From positions 1 to 52,064 of the forward strand of contig CAMCHP010000013.1 in the NCBI GenBank assembly GCA_945874695.1: a stretch of DNA of 52,064 nucleotides, read 5' to 3'. The stretch's first letter is position 1. Each line of letters opens with the position of its first letter. Below the pieces are notes generated by a model, which was given only the letters and a program-made list of their open reading frames with translations, ran no database searches and was not told the origin of the DNA. This document shows, piece after piece, positions 16,310-25,367 of this stretch. The translations under genes were made by a program, and so were the position numbers. Source of the stretch: Chryseobacterium gleum. GTDB lineage: Bacteria; Bacteroidota; Bacteroidia; Flavobacteriales_D; Sanyastnellaceae.

Positions 16310-18094
16310 ATGAACATAAGATTCACCATACCCTGGAAAATCGGGCTGGGCTTTGGCCTGTTCATGGTATCGGTTGCTGCATTGTTTATTCTTACGCGCA
16401 ACACCCTGCAAGAAAGTCGTGCGATCAGCGATGAAATCAACAGTATAATCACGCCAGGCATTGAATCGCTTGAGCAACTTACGGCACGCATCGCCTACTC
16501 GAAAGTGCTCATACGCCACTGGGGCACCGTGCAATCGCGCTCAAATATTCCTGAAAAAACGCGCTTGCTTGAACTTATGGAGCGCGAAATCCCGCAAGAT
16601 CTGGAGCGCATCGATTCCATTGCGACCCGCTGGGATGCCGAGCAAAAAAGCAACGCCACACAACTGCGGCGCTCGGTGCAACGCCTATTCATCGTGTACC
16701 GCCAAATTATGGTGCACCTACCCAACTTCGAAAGCTATGCCGACCCGGCTGCCATGATGAAGGTCGACTACCTCCTATTGCCTGATGAGGGGGTTGATTT
16801 CTGCACGCAAGAAGTCGAAGGCTTGCTCACCGGCATGCTCAAGTCGCAACGCGAAGCGCTGACACGATCAACGAATCAAATGAACACCCTCGGCGATCAA
16901 CTGACTTTTCTTGCAGGCAACATTTCCATTTTTATTCTCATCCTCGGCTTAATTATCGCGGTGCTTGTATCGCGCTCCATTGTAAGGCCCGTCAGCGAAT
17001 TAAAGCGCACACTGCTTTATTTGGGTAAAGGCATTTACCCAAGGAATACCGTTGTGGTGACCCCTGATGAAATCGGCGATATGGCCTTTGCGGTTAACCG
17101 ATTAGTCGACGGACTAAAAAAAACCCGCGAGTTCTCAGCCCAAGTAGGCAGCGGGAACTTTGAGGCCCACTATACCCCGCTCTCAGAAGACGATGAGCTC
17201 GGATATGCCTTGCTCAAAATGCGCGATGACCTTGCTGCCAGCGAACGCCTCCTCGAGCGCAAGGTTGAGCAACGTACCAACGAAGTTGTACAACAAAAAG
17301 AAGAGCTGGTACGCCAAAAAGAGCGGGTGACTGAACTCTACAAAGACCTCACCGACTCAATCAACTACGCCCGCCGTATTCAGCAAGCGATTCTGCCTAC
17401 CCGCGAGGCCATTCTGGACTTGTTCCCCAATTCATTCGTGTTTTACCGTCCGCGTGATATTGTTTCGGGCGACTTTTACTGGTTCAAAGGTGCGGGCAAA
17501 AAACGCTTCTTCGCTGCAGTCGATTGCACAGGACACGGTGTTCCTGGCGCGTTCATGAGCCTTGTTGGCCACAACGTATTGAATCACGTGACCAAGGTGT
17601 TTACGCGTCCATCACAAATTCTAAACAACCTCAATCGCTTAGCATTGGAGGCTCTGCGACCTGAAACAGCGACCGATGCGCAATTGCAAGACGGCATGGA
17701 CATTGCCTTCGTTTCGATTGACCAAGATACGCTTGAGCTCGAATACGCTGGGGCATACAATCCGCTTTACATCATTCGAAACGGTGAAATGCTCCGGTTT
17801 GAGCCCAACCGCTTTGCCATTGGCTCTTTTCGATACGGTGAAAAAGAGTATACCAACCACACCGCACAATTGCAAAAAGGCGATACTCTTTATACATTTT
17901 CCGATGGCTTCATAGATCAATTTGGCGGACCATCGGGCAAGAAGTTCCTCAAGAAACGCTTCCGCGATCTGCTGTTAGAAATCTCAGCCTTGACCCTAGA
18001 TCAGCAGCACGCGAAGCTCAACGAAGTGCTAATCACCTGGATGCGCGGTCGCGACCAAGTAGATGACATCTTAGTAATCGGTGTGCGCGTTTAA
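16310..18094 (+). CDS. Membrane HAMP-SpoIIE (PP2C-type) phosphatase
   Basis: 594 residues. TM1 at about 10-28, an extracytoplasmic sensor of about 170 residues, TM2 at about 203-222, HAMP about 222-280, a coiled coil (about 300-345, rich in Gln, Glu and Lys) and a C-terminal SpoIIE/PP2C domain. Metal-binding aspartates are present in VSGDFYW, AAVDCTGHGVPGAFMS, YTFSDGFIDQ and VDDILVIG. Such proteins dephosphorylate anti-sigma-factor antagonists in partner-switching systems; no STAS or kinase partner is encoded nearby. Last gene of the YfiR-TPR-phosphatase unit. It converges on the universal stress gene with only 10 bp between stops. Confidence 0.9.
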   Translation: MNIRFTIPWKIGLGFGLFMVSVAALFILTRNTLQESRAISDEINSIITPGIESLEQLTARIAYSKVLIRHWGTVQSRSNIPEKTRLLELMEREIPQDLERIDSIATRWDAEQKSNATQLRRSVQRLFIVYRQIMVHLPNFESYADPAAMMKVDYLLLPDEGVDFCTQEVEGLLTGMLKSQREALTRSTNQMNTLGDQLTFLAGNISIFILILGLIIAVLVSRSIVRPVSELKRTLLYLGKGIYPRNTVVVTPDEIGDMAFAVNRLVDGLKKTREFSAQVGSGNFEAHYTPLSEDDELGYALLKMRDDLAASERLLERKVEQRTNEVVQQKEELVRQKERVTELYKDLTDSINYARRIQQAILPTREAILDLFPNSFVFYRPRDIVSGDFYWFKGAGKKRFFAAVDCTGHGVPGAFMSLVGHNVLNHVTKVFTRPSQILNNLNRLALEALRPETATDAQLQDGMDIAFVSIDQDTLELEYAGAYNPLYIIRNGEMLRFEPNRFAIGSFRYGEKEYTNHTAQLQKGDTLYTFSDGFIDQFGGPSGKKFLKKRFRDLLLEISALTLDQQHAKLNEVLITWMRGRDQVDDILVIGVRV

Positions 18095-18104
18095 ACGCTG
18101 TGAT

Positions 18105-18935
18105 TTAAGCTGAGAACGATTTGTTCAAGATGTGTGTGTCTTTCGGAGCGACACACAACACTGGAATCTGCGATTCGTTGGTGATCATTTGTTGCTCATA
18201 GCCACCTCCGATTAGCCCAATGAGGCTGTTCTCGGCGAAGTTCATAATGGTAATCAAATCGGCATTGATTTCGGTTGCGTAGTCGATCACCGACTTCACG
18301 AACTTGCCTGATTTAGTCTCGGTAGTTTTCACATCAAACTCGATGTTGCGTTCAGCCAAGAACTGTTTGGCAAAGTTGATGTTTCGATCAAGTTGATTGC
18401 GCAAAAACTCGTCGGTTTCTCCTGGCGAAATGAGGTGAACGCGGCTCTCGAAGTACTGCGCAATATCCGCGACAATGCTCAATTTCTGCTTTGTCTCGAG
18501 ATGCAAATCAAGCGGCACAACGATGTCGTCATAGCCATTCGGGCCGATGCCCTTTTCTTGAGTGATGATAAACGGAACCGATGAGTCAGTCACGATGCGC
18601 AGCGCACGGCTTCCCGTTAAAAACTGCATGCCGCGCAAACCGTGCGTTCCCATGATAATGAGTGACGCATCAATCTCCGTAGCCATGTCGTCAATGTCTT
18701 CAAAGATGCTTCCGATACGAACCACCGTGTGAATGGCTGTATTTGACTCTTCTTTAATCCGCTGCGCGAGCGCATCAAGCTTCAGTCGCGCATCTGCAAT
18801 GTCATTCTTTGTACTCACGACGTGCAATACATGCACTTCGGCCTGTGTTGCCTTGGCAACAACCAATGCATGTCCAATGGCATTATCGCCAACTTTCGTA
18901 AAATCAGTAGGAACGAGAATCTTCTTGGTGCTCAT
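18105..18935 (-). CDS. Universal stress protein, two UspA domains
   Basis: 276 residues made of two UspA folds in tandem (about 1-140 and 141-276). The first begins KKILVPTDFTKVGDNAI and ends with GTHGLRGMQFLTGSRALRIV, the ATP-binding glycine motif G-2x-G-9x-G-S. The second domain has a less perfect motif. A cytoplasmic stress-response protein of unknown precise activity. It stands alone; the FAD oxidoreductase gene ends 61 bp upstream of its start. Confidence 0.9.
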   Translation of the reverse strand: MSTKKILVPTDFTKVGDNAIGHALVVAKATQAEVHVLHVVSTKNDIADARLKLDALAQRIKEESNTAIHTVVRIGSIFEDIDDMATEIDASLIIMGTHGLRGMQFLTGSRALRIVTDSSVPFIITQEKGIGPNGYDDIVVPLDLHLETKQKLSIVADIAQYFESRVHLISPGETDEFLRNQLDRNINFAKQFLAERNIEFDVKTTETKSGKFVKSVIDYATEINADLITIMNFAENSLIGLIGGGYEQQMITNESQIPVLCVAPKDTHILNKSFSA

Positions 18936-18996
18936 GGGCTTAAGTTGAAAAGTTTACTTGCAGGATGCCTGCGAAAATAAACAATTCAGTTCAAAT

Positions 18997-20061
18997 TTAC
19001 CGCAAATCTTTGAAGCGATCAACGCAAACTTCCTTTGAAAGGGCGGCCCCTGTTATCAAATAGTCACTCATCCATTCAGCCAGCAGCGGGGCGTTCAAGA
19101 CGCCGCGTGTACCCATGCCGTTGAAATGAAACACGTTTTCGCGCTCAGCGGCACCGAGTAGCGGGCGTCGATCGCGCACGGTTGGACGAACCCCCGCATC
19201 GTGGCTCAGCAGCTCAGCTGCCACATCAGCCATGGCATGCAACTTTTGAAGCAAATGTGCCGCAACCTCCAAGGTAGGTTCATGATCTGAAGCCCCCGGT
19301 GCATAGCTCGCACCTAAGCGGTAGCGGCCTTCGCCAATGGGCAACAGCCATTTTCCATTGTTTAATGTCATCGGCGTTGTGAATGCGTCAAGCTTCACGG
19401 TGAGCACCTCCCCTTTGTTGGGTTGCAAGGGCAAATGACCGAGCAAATCTGATCCCAAAGCGAAAGCGCCTGTAGCCATAACCAGTTGCTTGGCCTCAAT
19501 GCACCATCCATCGTTGGCATTGCGGTAGGTGATGCCCTGGGGTGATGACGTGAGGTGGTTTACATCGAAGGTCGTGCGGTGAAGTCGCCCATCCGCCGAT
19601 AGGCGCAAAGCCAAAACATCGAGAAAAACGGGGAGGTCAACGAAACCCGCGGCAGGCACCACGCCTGCACCAAAAGGCGCATTGACTTTATTTGGAACTG
19701 ACTCCAGCGGGGCGATCCACGGCATGCCTTCGGCCAATCGTTTTTCCCACAGCGTGCGGTACTCCGCGTTGGGGAAAAGCTTGACCAAGGGCACTTCGTG
19801 AAAAAAATTAGCGTTGAGCAGGGCTTCTTGGGCGGAGTAAAACTTAGTCATGGTTTGCATCACCTCATCGGCGCGCCACACGGGAATGATGCGGCGAAAA
19901 CTAACCGGATTAAACATACCGGCTGCCACGCGTGAAGCACCACCCGCCTGCCCACTGTCAAGTACATGCACCACACAACCGCGCGCGATCAAGGTCGCTG
20001 CCAACACGCTTCCCGCGAGCCCCTGGCCCACGATCAGTACATCGGCAGTGTGCGTTTTCAT
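18997..20061 (-). CDS. FAD-dependent oxidoreductase (DAO family)
   Basis: 354 residues of the D-amino acid oxidase/glycine oxidase superfamily. It has an N-terminal Rossmann motif DVLIVGQGLAGSVLAATL and the SRVAAGMFNPVSFRR segment, an FAD-contacting GVRPTVRDRRPLLG and the C-terminal NVFHFNGMGTRGVLNAPLLA. It follows kbl by 27 bp on the same strand, so the two probably form an operon. With kbl making or using glycine, a glycine- or amino-acid-oxidising role is reasonable, but the substrate cannot be read from the sequence. Confidence 0.85.
   Translation of the reverse strand: MKTHTADVLIVGQGLAGSVLAATLIARGCVVHVLDSGQAGGASRVAAGMFNPVSFRRIIPVWRADEVMQTMTKFYSAQEALLNANFFHEVPLVKLFPNAEYRTLWEKRLAEGMPWIAPLESVPNKVNAPFGAGVVPAAGFVDLPVFLDVLALRLSADGRLHRTTFDVNHLTSSPQGITYRNANDGWCIEAKQLVMATGAFALGSDLLGHLPLQPNKGEVLTVKLDAFTTPMTLNNGKWLLPIGEGRYRLGASYAPGASDHEPTLEVAAHLLQKLHAMADVAAELLSHDAGVRPTVRDRRPLLGAAERENVFHFNGMGTRGVLNAPLLAEWMSDYLITGAALSKEVCVDRFKDLR
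19590..19609 (+). repeat. REP-like palindrome, copy i (inside the FAD oxidoreductase gene)
   Basis: CATCC, stem CGCC/GGCG around GATA, then CAAAG. A slightly degenerate copy, encoding LRLSADGR on the minus strand. Confidence 0.5.
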
Positions 20062-20088
20062 GAATGCTGGTGCACCTGAGCGCTCGGT

Positions 20089-21279
20089 TTATTTGACGAC
20101 GCCCAATGCACGGCCTACCTTCTCAAATGCAGCTAAGGCTTGATCGAGGTGTGCTTGTTCGTGGGCTGCGCTGATTTGCACGCGAATACGCGCCTGATCT
20201 TTAGGCACCACGGGATAAAAGAATCCGATCACATAAATGCCTTCATCCAACAACCGGTCGGCCATCACCTGCGAAAGCTTCGCATCGTACAACATAACCG
20301 GAACAATCGCCGATTCACCGTCTTTGAAATCGAGCCCGATGCGGCGCAAACCTGCTTTAAAGTAATTGGTGTTCCACTCTAACTTGTCGCGCAAATCGGT
20401 GGTCTCACTCAAAATGTCAAATACGGCAATTGAAGCACCTACAATGCTTGGAGCAAGTGAGTTCGAGAACAGGTACGGACGCGAGCGTTGGCGCAAGAGC
20501 TCAATGATCTCTTTTTTTCCGCTTGTAAATCCACCCATTGCGCCGCCCAAGGCCTTTCCAAGGGTACCTGTGATAATGTCAACGCGACCGAGCACATTGC
20601 GCAGCTCAATTGAACCGCGGCCCGTTTTGCCAATGAAACCAGTTGCGTGGCACTCATCAACCATCACCAAGGCATCGTACTGGTCAGCGAGGTCGCAAAT
20701 TTTATCGAGTTGCGCCACGTAGCCATCCATCGAGAATACCCCGTCGGTGACAATAATTTTGAAACGTGCACCTGAAGCCGCTTTCAGTTGCTCTTCCAAA
20801 TCAGCCATGTCGTTGTTGGCGTAGCGGTAGCGCGCTGCTTTGCACAAGCGCACCCCGTCAATGATCGACGCGTGGTTCAAACTGTCGCTGATGATCGCAT
20901 CTTCGGCGCCGAAAAGGGGCTCAAAAACACCGCCATTCGCGTCAAAAGCGGCGGCATACAAAATGGTGTCTTCGGTATGCAAAAACTCCGCGATTTTGGC
21001 CTCAAGGGTCTTGTGAATATCTTGGGTTCCGCAAATAAAGCGCACCGATGACATGCCAAATCCGTGGCTGTCAATGGCATCTTTCGCGGCTTGCATCACT
21101 TTCGGATGCGATGACAACCCGAGGTAGTTGTTGGCGCAGAAATTAATCACCTCTTGCCCGGTAGAAATGCGAATCACCGCATCTTGAGGCGAGGTAATAA
21201 TGCGCTCACGCTTAAACAATCCGGCGTCTTCAATTTGCCGCAATTCTTCGCTCAAAAAAGCTTGCATTTTTCCGTACAT
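20089..21279 (-). CDS. kbl: Glycine C-acetyltransferase (2-amino-3-ketobutyrate CoA ligase)
   Basis: 396-residue PLP enzyme of the alpha-oxoamine synthase family. It cleaves 2-amino-3-ketobutyrate with CoA to glycine and acetyl-CoA in threonine breakdown. [33 protein letters not shown] and the PLP-lysine motif GTLGKALGG are clear. The close sequence fit to Kbl, rather than BioF or SPT, rests on the [14 protein letters not shown] and [14 protein letters not shown] blocks. No tdh is in the window. A REP-like palindrome lies in its 5' region. Confidence 0.9.
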   Translation of the reverse strand: MYGKMQAFLSEELRQIEDAGLFKRERIITSPQDAVIRISTGQEVINFCANNYLGLSSHPKVMQAAKDAIDSHGFGMSSVRFICGTQDIHKTLEAKIAEFLHTEDTILYAAAFDANGGVFEPLFGAEDAIISDSLNHASIIDGVRLCKAARYRYANNDMADLEEQLKAASGARFKIIVTDGVFSMDGYVAQLDKICDLADQYDALVMVDECHATGFIGKTGRGSIELRNVLGRVDIITGTLGKALGGAMGGFTSGKKEIIELLRQRSRPYLFSNSLAPSIVGASIAVFDILSETTDLRDKLEWNTNYFKAGLRRIGLDFKDGESAIVPVMLYDAKLSQVMADRLLDEGIYVIGFFYPVVPKDQARIRVQISAAHEQAHLDQALAAFEKVGRALGVVK

Positions 21280-21298
21280 AACTTCAGCAATTTTAATG

Positions 21299-21321
21299 TT
21301 TTCGGCCTAAACGGCCGGATG
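21299..21321 (-). repeat. REP-like palindrome, copy b (kbl 5' region)
   Basis: On the minus strand: CATCC, stem GGCC/GGCC around GTTTA, then GAAAAC. It lies 20-42 bp upstream of the kbl start. Confidence 0.7.
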
Positions 21322-21387
21322 TCTACATTCACACGCGGTTGATGCCATCATGCACCCAAACCTTTCACGTGCGAAGGTATTGGTAAA

Positions 21388-22842
21388 TTACAATTGGATG
21401 CAGACATTTTGTGCTTCGGTGAAGAAACGCAAGGCTTCAAATCCACCCTCGCGGCCAACACCCGAACTTTTTACCCCACCAAAGGGCGTTCGGAGGTCGC
21501 GAAGCAGCCAGCAGTTGATCCACACAATACCCGATTCAAGTCGGTTGGCAACGCGGTGCGCGCGCTTCAGGTCGCTTGTCCAAACAGTAGCTGCTAAGCC
21601 GTACTGCACCCCATTCGCCGCAGCAAGGGCTTCATCTTCGTTTCGAAAGGGGGCAATGGTGACGACCGGACCAAAAATCTCTTCTTGGTTGGTGAGGCAA
21701 TTTTGATCGAGTCCTTCGATAACGGTTGGTGCGACGTAAAAACCTTGGCTCAAAGCGGGGTCGTCAGGAATAATGCGTTCACCGCCACAAAGCACGCGGC
21801 CACCCTCGGCTTTAGCGCGTTCAATGGCCGCCAAAATCTTGTTCATGTGCGCCTCTGAAACAACCGCTCCGAATTTGGTGTCTGCCGCCTGCGGATGTCC
21901 GACTTTCATGCGAGAAACCTTTTCTACGAACGCCGTTTTGAATTGCTCATAGATTGATTCATCCACCAAAATTCGTGACCCACAAAGGCAAATTTGTCCT
22001 TGATTGGCAAACGACGAGCGCAAGGTGGTCGTAAGCATCTCGTCAAAGTCGCAATCTGCAAAAATGATGTTCGGGTTTTTCCCTCCCAATTCGAGCGAGA
22101 GCTTTTTAAACATGGGCGCGGCGACCGACGCGATGGCAGCTCCTGTTGCGGTGCCGCCCGTGAACGAAATGGCTTTAATTCCCGGGTGCTTCACCATGGC
22201 GCTCCCGGCTGATTGCCCCAGTCCGTGCACCACGTTCAGAACGCCTTTCGGCAGACCCGCTTCTTCACAAAGCTGACAAAAAAGGTAGGCGGTCATGGGA
22301 GTGATCTCACTGGGTTTTGCGACAACCGTGTTGCCTGCTGCAAGGGCCGGTGCGATTTTCCAAGTAAAGAGGTAGAGCGGGAGGTTCCACGGACTGATGC
22401 AGCCGACCACGCCAATGGGTTTGCGGTTGGTGTAATTTACCGCCTTATCTTCCATGATATGTGCTTCGCTGTGAAAATGCTGAATGGCGGTTGCGAAAAA
22501 CCGAATGTTCGATTCAGCTCTTGGGATATCGACATGCGCCGCTAAACTCACAGGTTTGCCGTTGTCGATGCTCTCAGCCAATGCCAATTCGGGCAAACGC
22601 GCAGCAATGAGGTCAGCAATTTTTGAAAGAACACGCATGCGCTCATCGGCCGAGGTAACTGACCAGCTCGGAAAGGCTGCTCGTGCCGCTTGGTAAGCAT
22701 ATTCTACGTCTTCAAATTGAGAATCAGGAATTCGCGCATACACTTGACCCGTCGCAGGGGCAACATTATCGAGCCATTTTTGTGCTGCTGCAGGCACAAA
22801 TTCACCATTAATATAGTTGAAGATGGTCTTCACATTGAACAT
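21388..22842 (-). CDS. Aldehyde dehydrogenase, ALDH8/2-aminomuconate semialdehyde type
   Basis: 484 residues from the ATG at 22842 (MFNVKTIFNYINGEF). Longer readings cross the tRNA-Gln gene on the other strand and are rejected. NAD-binding FTGGTATG, the general base in LELGGKNPN and the catalytic cysteine in NQGQICLCGSRI are present. The segment INCWLLRDLRTPFGGVKSSG followed by VGREGG is typical of ALDH8A1/aminomuconate or hydroxymuconate semialdehyde dehydrogenases. A role in kynurenine or related aromatic breakdown is therefore likely. No other kynurenine gene is in this window. It stands upstream of kbl with about 108 bp between. Confidence 0.85.
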   Translation of the reverse strand: MFNVKTIFNYINGEFVPAAAQKWLDNVAPATGQVYARIPDSQFEDVEYAYQAARAAFPSWSVTSADERMRVLSKIADLIAARLPELALAESIDNGKPVSLAAHVDIPRAESNIRFFATAIQHFHSEAHIMEDKAVNYTNRKPIGVVGCISPWNLPLYLFTWKIAPALAAGNTVVAKPSEITPMTAYLFCQLCEEAGLPKGVLNVVHGLGQSAGSAMVKHPGIKAISFTGGTATGAAIASVAAPMFKKLSLELGGKNPNIIFADCDFDEMLTTTLRSSFANQGQICLCGSRILVDESIYEQFKTAFVEKVSRMKVGHPQAADTKFGAVVSEAHMNKILAAIERAKAEGGRVLCGGERIIPDDPALSQGFYVAPTVIEGLDQNCLTNQEEIFGPVVTIAPFRNEDEALAAANGVQYGLAATVWTSDLKRAHRVANRLESGIVWINCWLLRDLRTPFGGVKSSGVGREGGFEALRFFTEAQNVCIQL

Positions 22843-22890
22843 TTTCGTCAAATTTACGTAAATCAATAGGGTGTTTTTTCGCAGAAACGT

Positions 22891-22920
22891 TTTGAACTTT
22901 CGGAATTTATTTAAATTTGC
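22891..22920 (+). promoter_or_regulatory. Promoter of tRNA-Gln
   Basis: TTTG (22891-22894), 17 bp, TAAATTTGC (22912-22920): a full match to the Bacteroidota promoter consensus, 28 bp before the tRNA 5' end. Confidence 0.8.
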
Positions 22921-22948
22921 ACCCCTGTAGAGATACAGAAATAGGTTT

Positions 22949-23022
22949 TGCCCCATGGTGTAACGGTAGCACACCAGATTTTGGTTCTGTTTGTCAAGGT
23001 TCGAATCCTTGTGGGGCAACCA
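22949..23022 (+). tRNA. tRNA-Gln (anticodon TTG)
   Basis: Acceptor TGCCCCA/TGGGGCA, D-stem GTGT/GCAC, anticodon stem CCAGA/TCTGT (outer pair C-T mismatched) with loop TTTTGGT, and T-stem CAAGG/CCTTG. Anticodon TTG reads CAA/CAG. Discriminator A is followed by an encoded CCA (23020-23022). It has its own promoter and terminator. Confidence 0.95.
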
Positions 23023-23024
23023 CG

Positions 23025-23052
23025 AAAAGAGCGTCATTCGGCGCTCTTTTTT
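23025..23052 (+). terminator. Intrinsic terminator after tRNA-Gln
   Basis: A 9-bp perfect stem (AAAAGAGCG/CGCTCTTTT) followed by more T residues, directly after the tRNA. Confidence 0.9.
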
Positions 23053-23139
23053 CGTTAACGACAGACTGTGTATAATGCGTGTTGCTTGCATCGCAAAGGC
23101 CTTCAAAAAGAGCCCACCTTTGTGTTAAATACACGCATT

Positions 23140-24132
23140 ATGAGACGGTTGATATTTACAGCTGCCTTTGCAGCCCTGTTTTTAGGATCATGTGTCACTG
23201 CGCGCCAATACGAAGAATTGGAAACGCGTAAAAACGACATCGAAACAGAGAACACCCAGTTGAAGCGCAGCAATGAAGCGCTCACAGCAGAAAACACAGA
23301 GCTTGGCGCTTCGGTAAGTGACCTGCAAAAACGGGTTGACGCCTTAGAGAGCGATACCACGCTCTTGGGCACGTCGTTGCGGCATTTACGCGGTCAGTAT
23401 GACAAAATCAACGAGCTGAATGAGATCTTGATGAGCAAGAACACCCAAATGCTCAACGAGATGAACGCCGAAAACCGCCAACTGCTTGCCGATTTGCAGA
23501 GCACACGTACCGAGTTGCTCGCGAAAGAAGATGTTTTGCGGGTTTTAGAGGCGCAGCTTGATGAGAAAAAAGCAAACCTCGACGCTGTATCTGCTGAACT
23601 TCGCACCCGAGAGCAGCGTGTCAATGAGCTCGAAGAACTGCTCGCTAAGCAAGAGGCCTCTGCTAACGCTCTTCGCGATAAAATTCAACAGGCATTGCTT
23701 GGCTTTAAAGACAAGGGCCTTACCGTTGAAACGCGCAACGGTAAAGTATATGTGAGTTTAGAGGCGAAGTTGCTCTTCCCATCAGGAAGCACGGTTATCA
23801 ATGCCGAAGGTAAGCAGGCCTTGGTAGACTTGGCAAAAGCGATTGAAGACCAAGCCGACATGGAAATCATTGTAGAGGGTCACACCGATACCGACGCCCT
23901 CCGCAGCACGGCAATTCCACGTGACAACTGGGAGTTGAGTGTACTACGAGCAACCGCCGTTGTAAAAATCATGACTGAAAACAGTTCCATCAAGCCTTCC
24001 ATTTTGGCGGCAAGCGGCCGAAGCGAGTATCATCCCGTTGATGCCGATGATAAAGCGCGCAACCGCCGCATTGAGGTCATCATCTCACCGAACTTGAACG
24101 ACCTGTTTCAAATTATCGAAAACAACAACTAA
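23140..24132 (+). CDS. OmpA-family lipoprotein with long coiled coil
   Basis: 330 residues from the ATG at 23140 (MRRLIFTAAFAALFLGSC). The lipobox LGSC places Cys18 as the lipidated residue. About residues 22-200 form a continuous coiled coil rich in Glu, Leu, Asn and Lys. The C-terminal 120 residues are an OmpA/MotB peptidoglycan-binding domain: LLFPSGSTVINAEGK, IIVEGHTDTD, ELSVLRATAVV and NRRIEVII. It probably links the outer membrane to the cell wall. A longer reading from 23068 lacks any sign of being real. Ends at a strong bidirectional terminator. Confidence 0.9.
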   Translation: MRRLIFTAAFAALFLGSCVTARQYEELETRKNDIETENTQLKRSNEALTAENTELGASVSDLQKRVDALESDTTLLGTSLRHLRGQYDKINELNEILMSKNTQMLNEMNAENRQLLADLQSTRTELLAKEDVLRVLEAQLDEKKANLDAVSAELRTREQRVNELEELLAKQEASANALRDKIQQALLGFKDKGLTVETRNGKVYVSLEAKLLFPSGSTVINAEGKQALVDLAKAIEDQADMEIIVEGHTDTDALRSTAIPRDNWELSVLRATAVVKIMTENSSIKPSILAASGRSEYHPVDADDKARNRRIEVIISPNLNDLFQIIENNN

Positions 24133-24150
24133 GCGATACTTACCAAACAA

Positions 24151-24177
24151 AAAAAGCCGGGTGACCCGGCTTTTTTT
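24151..24177 (+). terminator. Bidirectional intrinsic terminator
   Basis: An 11-bp perfect stem (AAAAAGCCGGG/CCCGGCTTTTT), loop TGA, with T or A runs on both sides. It serves the OmpA gene and the convergent lipoprotein gene. Confidence 0.92.
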
Positions 24178-24195
24178 ATGCTTACTAAATGCTGA

Positions 24196-25155
24196 TTACT
24201 GAATCAACATTACAAATGTTCCTTGCGTGATATTCACGACTTGTGACTCATCTTCATTGCGCAGGTTGGCGGTAAAGGTTCCGGCAATGACGCCTCCTGC
24301 ACCTGGCAACACGAACTCAATGTTAAACGTCGCAGTCGAAGCACCATACTCGGTAGAGAATGTTACGTTTTGGGCATTCACATAAGTCACTTGACCGGTT
24401 GGGAAGGTCGCCGCATTCAGTGTAATGGTCGAGTTATTCTGCCAGCTTGTGATTTGCGGCTCAGGAAGAACCACCGTCATCACAGCAGGAAGAATCGAAA
24501 CGCCATTCATGAGAATGTCGTTGCCCGACATCTGCGCTGAAGCTTGGAAATCAGCGGTAATCGTTTGAGAACCGATCTTCCATGACATGGTTGAAACACA
24601 GTCAGGGCAGGTTGAGCCCCCGCAGTCGATGTACAATTCGTCGCCATCGATAATGCCGTTGGTGCAATCTCCATTGGTTGCACAAGGCTCGCAAACCGCG
24701 CCACCGCAATCGATGCCAATTTCATCTTGGTTCATGGTTTCATCGTCACAGGTAGGGCAAGCTGGGCAATCACCCCCGCCGCAATCTACTTCAGTTTCAA
24801 AACCATTCAATAATCCATCGCCGCAAAGTTCGCCGCAAGCAACACCCGTAGTGCCACCGCAGTCGATACCCGTTTCACCGGGATCGAGTTGGCCGTTGAA
24901 ATGCACATCACACGGATCACAATCACCACCGCAATCGACCCATTGTTCGCCCAGTTCAGGGTCCCATAGTCCGTTTTCACATGGGTCACAAGGCGTGCAG
25001 TTCACGCCGCCGCAATCAATGCGTTCTTCGCCATTGTTCAATATGCCGTCGTAACAGTTTGGCGGAATTTTATTGTCTTCATTCAAACAACTTGCCAGTT
25101 GCATTACCGCAACAGCACTGATGAAAAAAATTGCAATGCGCATGCTCAATTTCAT
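24196..25155 (-). CDS. Cys-rich repeat lipoprotein (DCGG repeats)
   Basis: 319 residues from the ATG at 25155 (MKLSMRIAIFFISAVAVMQL), with lipobox LASC. About residues 30-200 hold six tandem units of roughly 25 residues, each with an NG..D.GE...DCGG..C..C pattern (for example GILNNGEERIDCGG then CTPC). Such units recur in secreted proteins of several bacterial groups; disulfide-bonded or calcium-binding folding is a guess. The C-terminal 120 residues are beta-rich without a recognised domain. A frame extension to 25236 does not look coding. Function unknown; located at the cell surface or periplasm. Confidence 0.8.
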   Translation of the reverse strand: MKLSMRIAIFFISAVAVMQLASCLNEDNKIPPNCYDGILNNGEERIDCGGVNCTPCDPCENGLWDPELGEQWVDCGGDCDPCDVHFNGQLDPGETGIDCGGTTGVACGELCGDGLLNGFETEVDCGGGDCPACPTCDDETMNQDEIGIDCGGAVCEPCATNGDCTNGIIDGDELYIDCGGSTCPDCVSTMSWKIGSQTITADFQASAQMSGNDILMNGVSILPAVMTVVLPEPQITSWQNNSTITLNAATFPTGQVTYVNAQNVTFSTEYGASTATFNIEFVLPGAGGVIAGTFTANLRNEDESQVVNITQGTFVMLIQ

Positions 25156-25367
25156 GATCTCAAGACTTGGTGTTAGAACCTTACAAGCGTCGAAGATAGT
25201 GATATCCCGTGAAGTGGCACAACAATGAAGCACCATTCGTTGAATTTCTCCCTGAGATTTGGCGCTTATAGCTGGTCAAAACCTCCCGTGATTTCTTCAC
25301 TTCTTCACACAATATACGCCGCTAGTCTTGAGTTGGTTGCTTGAGTACCCATGTTTCATTTTAGACC

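Noticed and set aside
17021-17042. 9-bp inverted repeat (TTGGGTAAA) in the SpoIIE phosphatase gene
   Set aside because: A single 9-bp-arm hairpin in a 1.8-kb gene can arise by chance; no copy elsewhere was noticed.
22843-23106. Upstream extension of the aldehyde dehydrogenase reading frame
   Set aside because: It runs antisense through the tRNA-Gln gene and its promoter, and the ATG at 22842 gives the normal family length.
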